From: Embleya sp045207655
Lineage (GTDB): Bacteria > Actinomycetota > Actinomycetes > Streptomycetales > Streptomycetaceae
Length of the DNA stretch: 64,000 nt
NCBI RefSeq assembly: GCF_045207655.1
Contig: NZ_CP108784.1
Span: 3,472,001-3,536,000 of the forward strand
Direction of reading: 5' to 3'
This document shows, in pieces, positions 9,413 to 18,828 of this stretch. How positions within the stretch are numbered: position 1 is the stretch's first letter; the number at the start of each line of letters is the position of its first letter. The notes under the pieces were generated by a model. That model was given only the letters and a program-made list of their open reading frames with translations, had not been told where the DNA came from and made no database searches. Position numbers and translations under genes: made by a program.

Positions 9413-10594
9413 CTAGCGGGGACCACCTTCGGTCCAGGAGAACAGCCCCGGTACGGCGGGGCCGACCCCGGTGCCGAGGGCCAGGTAGACGGCGGCGAAG
9501 TCGGTCACCGCGATCAGCTCCGCGAGTCGCTCGACGGGGCTGCCGCCGCGCGCGCCGACCTCGCCGACGGCGGAGCGGCCGAGCGCGGTCAGCGTGCGCT
9601 TGGCCCGGTCCAGTTGCGGCGCGGCGCCGGCGTCGTCGTGGTCGACCAGCAGCACCGGGTGCAGGCGCACCGACTCGGCCTCGTCCACCCGGTCGCGGAA
9701 GAAGTCGTCGGGGTCGCCGGCGTCGACCGAGCCGCCCGCGGCGAAGACCCGGTCCTGGTAGCGGCCCCCGGTGGGCAGCGCGCCGGACAGCGCGGGGGTG
9801 GCCGCGACGCCCACGCACATCGTCGCGAAGCGCTCGGCGGCCACGCCCGCGACGGTGCCGGCGCCCCAGATCACCGGGATGGTGCCGGCGATCGCGACGG
9901 CCAGGCCCTTGGCCGGGTTGAGGTAGGCGTCGGCTCCGGGCCGGCAGCGGTTGCTCACCTCGTCCAGCCGGTCGGCCGCCGCGTCCACGCCCGCCAGCCC
10001 CTCGCCGGGGGTGAACGCGCTCGCGCCGCACGCTCCGGTGATCGCCAGGAGTGCGGTGAACAGCGGCCAGAAGGCGGTCTGCGCGGCGAACGCGGTGTCG
10101 TCGGCGTAGCCGGCCGCGCCCACCGGCGTCGCGTCGACGGGCACCCGGACCACCACGCCGCGGGACTGCTGCACGGCGGCGTCCAGGGCCGATCCGGCGG
10201 GCGTGGCCGCGACCACCTGGCAGCCGCGCCGGTAGGCCTGGCCGGCGAGGTCGATCAACGCCGGCTCGTCGCCTCGACCGGCCAACAACACGAGGTCCAT
10301 CGGACCGGCCCACCCGGGCAGCAGGCCGCCCGCGGCGAGCACCAGGGGCAGCGCCGCGTCCGCGCCGGTGACCGCGCGCAGCGCGTGCCCGAGCGGCCCG
10401 TACGCGGGCGCGGCCAGGATCACCGTGCGCGGGCGGTCCCGGGGCGAGATCGCGGCGGGCACGGCCTCGCGCGCGGCCTGCGCGGCCCGCCGTACCTGCG
10501 CCCCGGCACCGGCCAGGGCACGCAGCGTGTCCGCCGCGTCGGCCCGGGCGATGCCGTCCTGGTCGTCCAGCAGGCCCTCGTCGAGGATGTTCAT
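9413..10594 (-). CDS. SIS-domain phosphosugar isomerase (PGI/PMI-like)
   Basis: 393 residues. Two alpha/beta lobes are evident: PRTVILAAPAYGPLGHALRA near residues 55-75 and SRGVVVRVPVDATPVGAAGY, the second like the SIS sugar-phosphate loop. The C-terminal half (HPVLLVDHDD ... AVYLALGTGVGPAVPGL) resembles the bact-PGI_C domain of bifunctional phosphoglucose/phosphomannose isomerases. In actinobacteria this gene sits between manB and manA, as here. Its start codon overlaps the stop of the Trm112-like gene (ATGA), so translation is probably coupled. Which sugar phosphate it isomerises cannot be read from the sequence. It lacks transmembrane or signal segments. Confidence 0.8.
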   Translation of the reverse strand: MNILDEGLLDDQDGIARADAADTLRALAGAGAQVRRAAQAAREAVPAAISPRDRPRTVILAAPAYGPLGHALRAVTGADAALPLVLAAGGLLPGWAGPMDLVLLAGRGDEPALIDLAGQAYRRGCQVVAATPAGSALDAAVQQSRGVVVRVPVDATPVGAAGYADDTAFAAQTAFWPLFTALLAITGACGASAFTPGEGLAGVDAAADRLDEVSNRCRPGADAYLNPAKGLAVAIAGTIPVIWGAGTVAGVAAERFATMCVGVAATPALSGALPTGGRYQDRVFAAGGSVDAGDPDDFFRDRVDEAESVRLHPVLLVDHDDAGAAPQLDRAKRTLTALGRSAVGEVGARGGSPVERLAELIAVTDFAAVYLALGTGVGPAVPGLFSWTEGGPR

Positions 10595-10776
10595 GCCCGC
10601 GCGGTACCGGGCCGGCGAGCCTCGTCCACCAGCAGTACCGGGATGTCGTCGACGACGGGGTAGACCAGCCCGCACGTGGAGTTGTCGCACGCCAGCGCGG
10701 CGTCCCCGTCCTTGTGCAGCGAGGCGTGGCAGACCGGGCACGTCAGGATCGCCAGCTGCGACGGTTCCAGATTCAC
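10591..10776 (-). CDS. Trm112-like zinc-ribbon protein
   Basis: 61 residues, opening MNLEPSQLAILTCPVCHASL. Four cysteines in the pattern C-P-x-C ... C-(x4)-C (positions 13, 16, 30, 35), followed by YPVVDDIPVLLVDEAR, match the Trm112/UPF0434 family. Characterised Trm112 proteins activate methyltransferases; bacterial members are also often found beside lipid- or sugar-metabolism genes. The start is GTG at 10776, with GGAG about 7 nt upstream. The TGA overlaps the ATG of the SIS gene by 4 nt. Its place in a mannose-phosphate operon is conserved in related genomes as I recall, but its function there is unclear. Confidence 0.88.
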   Translation of the reverse strand: MNLEPSQLAILTCPVCHASLHKDGDAALACDNSTCGLVYPVVDDIPVLLVDEARRPGTARA

Positions 10777-10880
10777 GACATCTCCACCTTTTCCGGCCGC
10801 TCGCGCCGATTCGTACATATCCGTCCCGATTCGGCGCGGCAGCCGTCCGATTGAACCCATCACATTACCGAGCCGACGCC

Positions 10881-12251
10881 TCAGCCCCGGACGAGTGCCA
10901 GTACCTCGTCGCGGATCGCGATCATGGTCGGCTCGTCGTCGGCCTCGACGTTCAGCCGCAGCAGGGGTTCGGTGTTGGACGCGCGCAGGTTGAACCACCA
11001 CCGATCGGCCAGCACGGTCATCCCGTCCAGGTCGTCCACGCTCACGCCGGTCCGGCCCTCGAACGCGGCGCGCACCTTCGCGGTCGCGGCGGCCTGGTCG
11101 GCGACCTCGCTGTTGATCTCGCCGGAGGCCGGGTAGCGGTCGTACTCGCTCGCGAACGCCGACAGCGGCAACTTCTGGCCGCCGAGCGCGGCGAGCACGT
11201 GGATCGCGGCCAGCATGCCGGTGTCCGCACGCCAAAAGTCGCGGAAGTAGTAGTGCGCGGAGTGCTCGCCGCCGAAGATCGCGTTGGTCTGCGCCATCTC
11301 GCCCTTGATGAACGAGTGGCCCACCCGGGTTCGCACGGCCCGGCCGCCGGCCTCGGCGACGATCTCCGGAACGGCGCGCGAGGTGATCAGGTTGTGGATG
11401 ACCACCGGCGCCTGCTCGCCGTTCGCCTTGGCCCGGGCGATCTCGCGGACCGCCACCAGCGCGGTGACCGCGGACGGCGAGACCGGGTCGCCGTTCTCGT
11501 CGACCACGAAGCAGCGGTCGGCGTCGCCGTCGAAGGCCAGGCCCAGGTCGGCGCCGCTCGCGCGGACCTCGGCCTGGAGGTCGACCAGGTTCTTCGGGTC
11601 CAGCGGGTTGGCCTCGTGGTTGGGGAAGGAGCCGTCCAGTTCGAAGTACAGCGGGACGATCTCCAGCGGCAGCCCGCTCGCGGCGCCGAGCACGGTGGGC
11701 ACGGTGTGGCCGCCCATGCCGTTGCCCGCGTCCACGACCACCTTGAGCGGCCGGATGCCGGTCAGGTCGACCAAGCCGAGCAGATGCGCGGCGTAGTCGG
11801 CCAGCACATCGTGTTCGGTGATCGTGCCCGGCTCGCCGGCGTACTCGGGCACGCCCGCCTCGGCGAGCGCGCGGATGTCGGCGAGGCCGCTGTCCTGGCC
11901 GATCGGGGCGGCGCCCGCGCGGCACATCTTGATGCCGTTGTACTGCGCCGGGTTGTGGCTCGCGGTGAACATCGCGCCGGGAAGGTTCAGGCTGCCACTG
12001 GCGAAGTAGAGCTCGTCGGTGGAGGCCAGGCCGATCAGGGTCACGTCCGCGCCCTGGGCGGCGGCGCCGGCGGCGAACGCGCCGGAGAGCTCCGGCGAGG
12101 ACGGGCGCATGTCCCAGCCGACCACGATCGCGTCGGCCTCGGTGACCCGCACGAAGGCCGCGCCCAGTGCCCGCGCGGTGTCGGCGTCCAGTTGGTCGGG
12201 GACCACGCCCCGCACGTCGTACGCCTTCACGATCTGGGAGAGGTCGCGCAC
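10881..12251 (-). CDS. manB: Phosphomannomutase / phosphoglucomutase
   Basis: 456 residues, family length. It interconverts hexose-6-phosphate and hexose-1-phosphate. The catalytic serine loop is TASHNPAQYNGIKM, the Mg-binding loop DGDADRCF, the sugar loop GGEHSAHYYF, and the C-terminal phosphate-binding segment RASNTEPLLRLNVEA. The N-terminus starts at GTG 12251 (MRDLSQIVKAYDVRG), with GGAG 9 nt upstream. It heads the run leading to the Trm112-like, SIS and manA genes, so mannose-1-phosphate production and its supply are encoded together. Whether mannose or glucose is preferred is not decided by these motifs; context favours mannose. Confidence 0.95.
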   Translation of the reverse strand: MRDLSQIVKAYDVRGVVPDQLDADTARALGAAFVRVTEADAIVVGWDMRPSSPELSGAFAAGAAAQGADVTLIGLASTDELYFASGSLNLPGAMFTASHNPAQYNGIKMCRAGAAPIGQDSGLADIRALAEAGVPEYAGEPGTITEHDVLADYAAHLLGLVDLTGIRPLKVVVDAGNGMGGHTVPTVLGAASGLPLEIVPLYFELDGSFPNHEANPLDPKNLVDLQAEVRASGADLGLAFDGDADRCFVVDENGDPVSPSAVTALVAVREIARAKANGEQAPVVIHNLITSRAVPEIVAEAGGRAVRTRVGHSFIKGEMAQTNAIFGGEHSAHYYFRDFWRADTGMLAAIHVLAALGGQKLPLSAFASEYDRYPASGEINSEVADQAAATAKVRAAFEGRTGVSVDDLDGMTVLADRWWFNLRASNTEPLLRLNVEADDEPTMIAIRDEVLALVRG

Positions 12252-12357
12252 CCGAAGACTCCACTCGCTTGGCCGCGGTCGCGATTCGCCGCGGTGTTGG
12301 CCGTTGACCGTCGATCCCTGCCCCGCGGACGACGCATCAGACCCTATCGGCCGGCGG

Positions 12358-12732
12358 TCAGCTCTCGGGTGAGCGCAGGACACGCAGGTGGCCCCGCCGG
12401 CCGGCCTCGGGGCGACCGTCGCGGTCCTGCGGCTCGGGCGCCGGCTGCGGGGGCTGCGGCGGGCGGGCGGCCTCGCGCACCGCGTTGGCCAGCGCCTCGA
12501 GGTCGTCGCTGCTGGGCTTGCCCGCGCTCGGATCCGGCGCCAGGCGCACGACATCCCAGCCGCGCGGCGCGGTCAACCGCTCCGAGTGCTCGGCGCACAG
12601 GTCGTAGCAATGGGGCTCGGCGTAGGTCGCGAGAGGGCCCAGGACGGCCGTGGAGTCGGCGTAGACGTACGTCAACGTGGCGACTGCGGTTCGACCGCAG
12701 GCGGTCCGCGAACAGCGACGTACAGGGCTCAC
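12358..12732 (-). CDS. DUF3499 family protein
   Basis: About 124 residues. The N-terminal half is a compact cysteine-bearing block (SPVRRCSRTACGRTAVATLT, then YAEPHCYDLCAEHSERL) that looks like a zinc-binding fold with C-x4-C and C-x2-C pairs. The C-terminal third is Pro/Arg-rich and probably disordered. This is the actinobacterial DUF3499 family, found between manB and the zincin-like gene. GTG at 12732 is chosen because the family motif starts there; no clear ribosome site is visible, and a TTG at 12762 is the alternative. Function unknown. Confidence 0.82.
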   Translation of the reverse strand: MSPVRRCSRTACGRTAVATLTYVYADSTAVLGPLATYAEPHCYDLCAEHSERLTAPRGWDVVRLAPDPSAGKPSSDDLEALANAVREAARPPQPPQPAPEPQDRDGRPEAGRRGHLRVLRSPES

Positions 12733-12925
12733 GACGATGGACGGTACCGCAAGCGGACCCAAGCCGCGTCGTATCCGGGTGCGGTGTGACTCACGTGTCG
12801 CTCCTCACAGGGTGTCGGCGGCGTCGGCCGCCGCCCGACGGGGCCCGCGTCCGGGCGGGGACCGGGCGCGGAGCGAGCCGGCGTGGACCGATCCGGATCC
12901 GGCGGTCAGGCTCTAAGCTCGTCCC

Positions 12926-13375
12926 GTGCACAACGAGCACTCGGTCCCCTCTTCTCCCCGCGAGCGCGACCGGCGCCGCCGCAGTCGGCGCGACCGGCAC
13001 GGCCGCGGCATGCGCGGTCCGCTCGCCCCACCCCCCGTGCCGATCGCGCTCACCCGCGCGCAGCGGTTCGACGACCTCGCCGCCGATGTCGTCGAACGGC
13101 TCGCCAAGCGCTGGCCGCAACTGGAGGAGGTCCGCTTCGCGGTCCTGGACGTGCCCGAGGCCGAGACCGCGGTGAACGGCGACGAGGCGGTGGCGCTGGG
13201 TCGGCTGGTGCCCGCGACCAAGGCCGTGCCCGCGACGATCATCCTGTACCGGCGCCCGCTGGAGTTGCGCGCGGAGGGCCGGGCCGAGCTGGAGATGCTG
13301 GTCAACGACGTGCTCGTGGAACAGGTCGCGGACCTGCTGGGCATGGATCCGGACACCATCGACCCCGACGACTGA
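12926..13375 (+). CDS. Metallopeptidase-family (zincin-like) protein lacking the HExxH motif
   Basis: 149 residues. A basic N-terminus (RERDRRRRSRRDRHGRG) precedes the domain FDDLAADVVERLAKRWPQLEEVRFAVLDVP ... ATIILYRRPLE ... LVNDVLVEQVADLLGMDP. In the zincin-like family the last helix should carry HExxHExxH; here it reads NDVLVEQVADLLGM, so zinc-binding histidines are missing and peptidase activity is unlikely. It is conserved in this neighbourhood in streptomycetes as I recall. A -10-like TAAGCT ends 6 nt before the GTG, so the mRNA is probably leaderless. It is divergent from the DUF3499 gene; role unknown. Confidence 0.82.
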   Translation: MHNEHSVPSSPRERDRRRRSRRDRHGRGMRGPLAPPPVPIALTRAQRFDDLAADVVERLAKRWPQLEEVRFAVLDVPEAETAVNGDEAVALGRLVPATKAVPATIILYRRPLELRAEGRAELEMLVNDVLVEQVADLLGMDPDTIDPDD

Positions 13376-13390
13376 GCGGGAAGACCACCG

Positions 13391-13429
13391 CGCCGGCCCG
13401 GGTCCCCCTCGTGGGGGCCCGGGCCGGCG
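13391..13429. terminator. Bidirectional hairpin between zincin-like and DUF5719 genes
   Basis: Outer 12-bp arms CGCCGGCCCGGG / CCCGGGCCGGCG plus inner CCCCC/GGGGG around a TCGT loop, with one unpaired T. It sits between two convergent genes and can end both transcripts. Confidence 0.8.
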
Positions 13430-13492
13430 CGTCGTGGGCGATCGGGTGCGGTGGCGGCCGCGACCGGCGCCGGCGGCCGATCGGTGCCGGGT

Positions 13493-14962
13493 CTACCGCT
13501 GCGGGACCAGCAGGGACAGGTCCTCGCGCGCGTTGGGCACCACCGCGGTCTCCGGGGCCGGCACGAACGGCTGGACCGTGAAGGCCGCGGTCTTGCCGAT
13601 CGTCTCGGTGAGCGTGCGCACCACGTGCACCGGCTGCGAGCCGGCCTGCGGTTCGGCGACCACCGCGAACCGGGTCGCCCCGGCGGGCACCGGGGCGGGC
13701 ACCTGCACGGTGGTACCGGCGGGCACCTCGACGTCGGCGGACACCGGCTCGCCCTTGTCGCCGATCGAGGTGAGCTTGACCTTGGCCGGGCCCTTGGGCG
13801 CGGTGATCGAGATCGTGCTCGTGACCGCGCCGCCGCTGCGGTTCTCCGCGACCACCGCGCGCCCGGCGAGTTCCGGGGTGGCGGCCAGGAAGGCCACCTC
13901 GGCGTCCGTCCCGGTGCCCTGCACCACCCGGACGCCGGCGATGATGTCCGCGCGGCCGGAGACCAGCCGGATGGCGCCCGCGTCGGTCCGGTTGACCGGG
14001 CCCAGGTCGATCACCGTCAGCTTGTTGCCCTTGATGTCCGCCGTCTCGTGCTCGACCGGCTTGAAGGTGTTCACCTTGCCGGCGATGGACAACTGCACGT
14101 CGGTGCTCTCGCCGCTCGGCGACAACATCATCAGTTGCACGTTGCCCGCGTCGCCGGTCAGCCCGGGCAGGCCGGTGAGGACCAGGTTGCGGCCGGGAGC
14201 GCCGGCCGAGGGCAGCCAGTCGGTGCCCACCGCGCCCTCCTGGTCGCGGATCGCCGCGCCGACCCGACCGGTGCGCGCGATCACGTGCACCGCGATGCCG
14301 TTGAAGACCGCGCCCGGGTTGAGCGTGCGCAGCAGCACCGGCATCGTCGCGCCGGGCGCGAGCGTCAGCCCGCGGCCCGCCTCGGCCTCGATCGGGCCGT
14401 TGGGCCCGAACAGTTCCAGGTCGACGACGGCCGGTGTGTCCTTGCTGTTGGACAGGTACAGGTACGCGTCGCGGTTCTCGGTGGTGGAGGTGCCGACGAA
14501 CCAGCGGTCGGTGGTCGGTGCCTCGCAGGCCAGACCCGCCAGCCCGCGACCGGCCCCGCTGGGCACCCGGGCGACCGCTCCGGCCGAGAAGCCCGGCGCG
14601 AACGCCCCGCCGGCGTTGGCCAACACCGGTGGGACCTCGGCGTTGTCGACGCCGAAGCTCGCGAGCTTGCCCGGCGCCTCGACCTTGGTCCGCACCTTGG
14701 TGCGGTCGCCGAGTTCGACGACGCTCGCCTCGCCGGCGCCGGCCGCGCCCTGGCCGGGCGGGGTCAGCGCGGAGACCGCCGCCGAACTGCCCGGCAGTTG
14801 GCGGATCGACGGGCAGCTCAGCTCCGCCTGCTGGACCGGCACCCGGCTCGCCGCCGGCGGCGGCGCGGCTTTGCTCTCGGTCGGGCGGGTCACGATCGCC
14901 AGGCCCACGACGACGGCCAGCAGCGCGACGACGACGGCCAGGGAGAGGGTGGTGCGCTTCAC
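13493..14962 (-). CDS. DUF5719 family exported protein
   Basis: About 489 residues. GTG at 14962 (AGGGAG 7-8 nt upstream) starts KRTTLSLAVVVALLAVVVGLAIV, a single membrane anchor or uncleaved signal, so the rest is extracytoplasmic. The exterior is beta-rich with Gly/Val/Thr repeats, consistent with immunoglobulin-like or adhesin-like modules; two cysteines (SCPSIRQ, LACEAP) may pair. Its start overlaps the stop of the giant glycosyltransferase gene by 4 nt (GTGA), so the two are translationally coupled and probably work together at the membrane. DUF5719 has no assigned biochemical function; a partner or scaffold for the transferase is inference. Confidence 0.85.
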   Translation of the reverse strand: MKRTTLSLAVVVALLAVVVGLAIVTRPTESKAAPPPAASRVPVQQAELSCPSIRQLPGSSAAVSALTPPGQGAAGAGEASVVELGDRTKVRTKVEAPGKLASFGVDNAEVPPVLANAGGAFAPGFSAGAVARVPSGAGRGLAGLACEAPTTDRWFVGTSTTENRDAYLYLSNSKDTPAVVDLELFGPNGPIEAEAGRGLTLAPGATMPVLLRTLNPGAVFNGIAVHVIARTGRVGAAIRDQEGAVGTDWLPSAGAPGRNLVLTGLPGLTGDAGNVQLMMLSPSGESTDVQLSIAGKVNTFKPVEHETADIKGNKLTVIDLGPVNRTDAGAIRLVSGRADIIAGVRVVQGTGTDAEVAFLAATPELAGRAVVAENRSGGAVTSTISITAPKGPAKVKLTSIGDKGEPVSADVEVPAGTTVQVPAPVPAGATRFAVVAEPQAGSQPVHVVRTLTETIGKTAAFTVQPFVPAPETAVVPNAREDLSLLVPQR

Positions 14963-17900
14963 GGGCGGTCTCCCTGCGAGGGCGGCGGCCACGGCTCGTC
15001 ACCCGAGCGCGGCTCGGGCGGCCATCCGCCGTGGTCCGGGTAGGCGTTCGGGTCGTATTGCGGCGCGGGCACCACGTTGCCGTACTCGTCGTAGACCGGC
15101 TGCTGCGGCACGGGGGGCGCCCAGCCGTACGAGCCCGCCGCGTCGGATCCCTCCGGAGCGCCCTGCGGGACCTGGGCACCCTGGGCACCCTGGTCGTACT
15201 GGTAGCCCTGGTAGTCCGGGTAGCCCTGGTACTGCTGCCCGTAGTCCTGCTGCGGGTACTGCTCGTAGGCCGGCGTCGCCTGCGCGTCGTAGGCGGCGCC
15301 GTTCCACGCCTGTACCGGCACCGGCGCCTCGGCCGGATCGGTGCGCTGTTCGGGGAAGCCGAACTCGTCGAGGCCGTCGCCGCCCGGCGCGACCGGTACC
15401 GGCTCCGGCGTCGCCTCGTCCGCCTCGGCCTTGACCCGACGACCGCGCCGACCGGTGCCCTCGCCCGCGGCCGGGATCGGCGCGGCGCTGTCCGGCAGGT
15501 CGTCGTCGGTGCCGCGCCTGCGCGCGGGCAGTGCCATCACGAACACCACGAACACCAGGACGCCCTGGACGAGCAGCCACATGCCGTGCCCGCCGGAGGC
15601 GTGGGTGAGTTCGAGCCGACCCGCCTCGGGACGCAGCTCGAAGCCCTGCGCCCAGCCGTCCAGCGTGCGAGCGGTCAACTTGCGGCCGCCCTGGGTGGCC
15701 TCCCAGCCCGAGTCGGCGCGTTCCGCCAGGCGCAGGATCCGACCCTGCGGGCCGGCCTCGATCCGGGTGGACACGCCCTCGCGGGTGGAGGGGATCGCCT
15801 TGGCGCGACCGTCCGGGTCGACGATCAGCGCGCGGCCGACCGGGTATTGCAGGCGCCACAGCGTCGCGCCCTGGGTGGCACCGACCCGGGTCAGGCCCGG
15901 GGTGCCGTCCAAACGCGCGGTGAGCTCGTTGCCCACCGGCGGCTTGAGCTGGACGAACTCGATGCCGTACGGAACGAGCATGCTCGCGTCCGCACCGCCA
16001 CCCCCGGAGAGCAATTTGCCCAGGAACGTGTCGAATTGTCGGTATGTCGATGCCTTGGGCGCCAACTCGGCGTCGCCCAGCGCCGGACCCGCGCCGCGCA
16101 CGATCGTGTAGCTCACGTTGCCCGGCTCGGGCGCGGTCAGCACCAGCGTGCGCGAGTGCCGCGGGCCGGTGGCCTCCTCGGCCACGAACGCGGGCACCAC
16201 GACCGGGTCACGCCGCTCCAGCGGCCCGTTCGCGCCCTGCCACAACCAGGCCCCGGCCGCCACGACCGGGGTGAGTGCGGCGAACACGGCCAGCACCACC
16301 GCGGCGGGCTGGCGCCAACCGAAGCTGCCGGCCGCGACCCGGGTGCGGGCGTCCTCGGCACCGACCATCGCCGCGGCCACGTAGCCGAGCGCGATCACCA
16401 CGACGGCCGCGCCGGGCCATGCGGGCGCCTTGTCGCCGGTGGCCTCGACGGTGAGTTCGACGTGACTGGTGACGATCGCCAGCACCAGGCCGACCAGGGC
16501 GACCGCCCACGCGCCGAGCACCGCGGCCCGGCGCGAGTCGCGCAGCAGCGCGGCCAGCGCGACCAGCAGCAGCGCGCCGGTCAGCCAGGCCGGCAGCGTG
16601 CCGGGGCCGCCCGGGTCCAGCAGCAACAGACCGACCGGACTGGTGCCCTTCTCGGCGAGCGCGTCGCCGGCCAGCCCGGGCTCGGCCAGGAACAGGGTGG
16701 GCTTGCCCGCGAGCGCCAACGTCCACGGGCCGAGCAGCACGAGCGGGGTGACGAGCACGACGCCCACCCGCACGAGCAGGCCGACCCCGGGGCGCGCGCC
16801 GAGGCGTCCGGCGAAGGACAACCCGACGGCGATCAGCGCGAGCAGCGCGACCGCGAGCCACAGCAGCGGCGTGAACGCCGCCGCGACGGCCAGGACCAGG
16901 CCGGTGGCCCAGGCCGCGCGCATGGACGCCTTCAACTCGCCCGCGCCGAGCACCTGCGCCGCGCCTCGGGCGACCACGGGGGCCAGCACGAGCGCGACGG
17001 CGGTACCGATCCGGCCGGTGGCGATCGCACCGGTGGCCACCGGGGTCAGTGCGTACACGGCCGCGCCCCACACCCGGACGCCGGGCCCGGAGACCAGCCG
17101 GCGCGAGCACAGGTAGGCGCTGATCCCGGCGAGCGGGACGCTGCCGATCAGCAGCACCGCGACGGCGGTGCCGGCCTTGCCCAGCAGGAGCGTGGCGAAC
17201 GCGGCGAGCGCGCCGACGTAGGGCGGCGCGCTCGCCGCCTCGCCGAAGCCCACCCCGTGCCAGGTGTCGCGGTAGCGGTGCCACAGGTCCGCCGCGCCCT
17301 CCGGCGGGGGCAGCAGGGCGCCGCCGAACAGGCTGCCGCCGCCGAGCAATCCACGGGCGGCGAACAGGGTGACCAGGGTCAGTACCAAGGCGAGCGAGAG
17401 TCCGGGGCGGCGCATCAGCACGCGCAGCTTGACGAAGCTCTCCGTGTCGAGCGACTCGGAGTCCTCGTCGGTGGGGCCCGACTCCGCGCTGCTGTGTCGA
17501 CCGGACCGGTTCTCCGGCTCCTCGCTCCGCCGCAGGTTGCCGATCAGGCCCTCGGCGGCGTGCCGAACGGTGGCGGCCCGGCTGGGGAACAGGTCGCCCA
17601 GGTCCTTGTCCGACATGGTGCGGGTCCGCGAACGGGCGCGCCGCGCGGAGAGGAACGCGGCCGGGCGCAGCAACACCGCCATGGTGCCGAGCAGTTCGTC
17701 CAGGGCCATCCCGGGCAGCTTGCCGAGCAGGTAGCCCAGGCTGCGGAACAGGCCGCCGAACAGCAGGCGCAGGTACAACAACGGCCAGGTCGCGCCGGTG
17801 GTGTTGGCCAGCAGCGTGAAGGCGGCGCCCCTGCGGTCCACCCGGTGCGGGCGGTTCGCCGCGACGTCGATCGGCCGGCGCTCGCGCGTGGCCGCCTCGG

Positions 17901-18696
17901 CGTGTTGCACCACCGCGTCCGGTACGACGACCACGCGGTGTCCGGCGGCGTTGACCCGCCAGCCGAAGTCGGTGTCGTCGCGGGAGAGCGGCAGGCGCGG
18001 GTCGAAGCCGCCCAGGCCCTCCCACACGTCCCGGCGCACCAGCATGCCCGCGCTGGAGACGGAGAGCACGCCGCGGACCGCGTCGTGCTGGCCCTGGTCC
18101 TGCTCGCGGCGCTCCAGGCCGGTCCAGCGTCGGCCGCTGCCGGTGAGCGTGGTGCCGACCTCGAGCAGTTGCCTGCGGTCGTACCAGCTCCGCACCTTGG
18201 GGCCGAGCACGGCCGCGGAGGGCAGTTCGTCGGCGGCGCGCAGCAGCAGGTGCAGCGCGTCGGGGGCGGGCTCGCTGTCGTCGTGCAGGAGCCACAACCA
18301 CTCGACCGGCTCGGTCGATCGGGGCGGGCGGTCCTGGTCGGTGTCGCCGTACGGGTCCGACGCGTCGTACGCGTCGATCCGGTAGGGCAGGGACGCGGGG
18401 TCGACGTGCGGCGCGGCACGCAGGGCTTCGCTCACGGCGGCACCGAACGCGGTCCGTCGCTCGGTGTGCAGCACCGAGCCCTGACCGAGCGCGTCCTCGA
18501 GCAGACCGACCGAGGCGTCGGTGCTGCCGGTGTCGACCGCGAGGACGCGCTGGACCGGGCGCTCCTGACCGAGCAGGCCGGTCAGTGTGCGCGGCAGCCA
18601 GCGTGCCCCGTCATGGGCGACGAGGATCGCGGTGACGATGTGCCGTGGGAAAGCCGGAGCTTGCGCGTATGCCGACTGATGGCTGAAAAGTGACAT
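14959..18696 (-). CDS. Giant GT2-family glycosyltransferase with multi-span membrane region
   Basis: About 1245 residues. The N-terminal GT2 domain (HIVTAILVAHDGARWLPRTL; VDTGSTDASV; WLLHDDSEPAPDAL, whose DDSE is the DxD-type metal site; RDDTDFGWRVNAAGHRVV) is followed by many membrane helices from about residue 300 to 870, an extracytoplasmic segment, one more helix, and a Pro/Gly/Gln/Tyr-rich tail with YQGYPDYQGYQYDQG-type repeats. It should polymerise or transfer sugars at the membrane for an envelope glycan; acceptor unknown. The start ATG at 18696 (MSLFSHQSAY) lacks a strong ribosome site. It lies between whiB and DUF5719, an arrangement shared with streptomycetes. Confidence 0.88.
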   Translation of the reverse strand: MSLFSHQSAYAQAPAFPRHIVTAILVAHDGARWLPRTLTGLLGQERPVQRVLAVDTGSTDASVGLLEDALGQGSVLHTERRTAFGAAVSEALRAAPHVDPASLPYRIDAYDASDPYGDTDQDRPPRSTEPVEWLWLLHDDSEPAPDALHLLLRAADELPSAAVLGPKVRSWYDRRQLLEVGTTLTGSGRRWTGLERREQDQGQHDAVRGVLSVSSAGMLVRRDVWEGLGGFDPRLPLSRDDTDFGWRVNAAGHRVVVVPDAVVQHAEAATRERRPIDVAANRPHRVDRRGAAFTLLANTTGATWPLLYLRLLFGGLFRSLGYLLGKLPGMALDELLGTMAVLLRPAAFLSARRARSRTRTMSDKDLGDLFPSRAATVRHAAEGLIGNLRRSEEPENRSGRHSSAESGPTDEDSESLDTESFVKLRVLMRRPGLSLALVLTLVTLFAARGLLGGGSLFGGALLPPPEGAADLWHRYRDTWHGVGFGEAASAPPYVGALAAFATLLLGKAGTAVAVLLIGSVPLAGISAYLCSRRLVSGPGVRVWGAAVYALTPVATGAIATGRIGTAVALVLAPVVARGAAQVLGAGELKASMRAAWATGLVLAVAAAFTPLLWLAVALLALIAVGLSFAGRLGARPGVGLLVRVGVVLVTPLVLLGPWTLALAGKPTLFLAEPGLAGDALAEKGTSPVGLLLLDPGGPGTLPAWLTGALLLVALAALLRDSRRAAVLGAWAVALVGLVLAIVTSHVELTVEATGDKAPAWPGAAVVVIALGYVAAAMVGAEDARTRVAAGSFGWRQPAAVVLAVFAALTPVVAAGAWLWQGANGPLERRDPVVVPAFVAEEATGPRHSRTLVLTAPEPGNVSYTIVRGAGPALGDAELAPKASTYRQFDTFLGKLLSGGGGADASMLVPYGIEFVQLKPPVGNELTARLDGTPGLTRVGATQGATLWRLQYPVGRALIVDPDGRAKAIPSTREGVSTRIEAGPQGRILRLAERADSGWEATQGGRKLTARTLDGWAQGFELRPEAGRLELTHASGGHGMWLLVQGVLVFVVFVMALPARRRGTDDDLPDSAAPIPAAGEGTGRRGRRVKAEADEATPEPVPVAPGGDGLDEFGFPEQRTDPAEAPVPVQAWNGAAYDAQATPAYEQYPQQDYGQQYQGYPDYQGYQYDQGAQGAQVPQGAPEGSDAAGSYGWAPPVPQQPVYDEYGNVVPAPQYDPNAYPDHGGWPPEPRSGDEPWPPPSQGDRP

Positions 18697-18828
18697 CGAG
18701 TGCGGGGACCCCGGGGGGCTCGAAGCGGCGTGGTACCAGCGGTCCGGCATCCGGCCGAACGGCCAACACACTACGCGACGGGCACCCCGCGCCCGCGCTG
18801 CTCGGACTCGGGCCCGAACAGGCGATGG

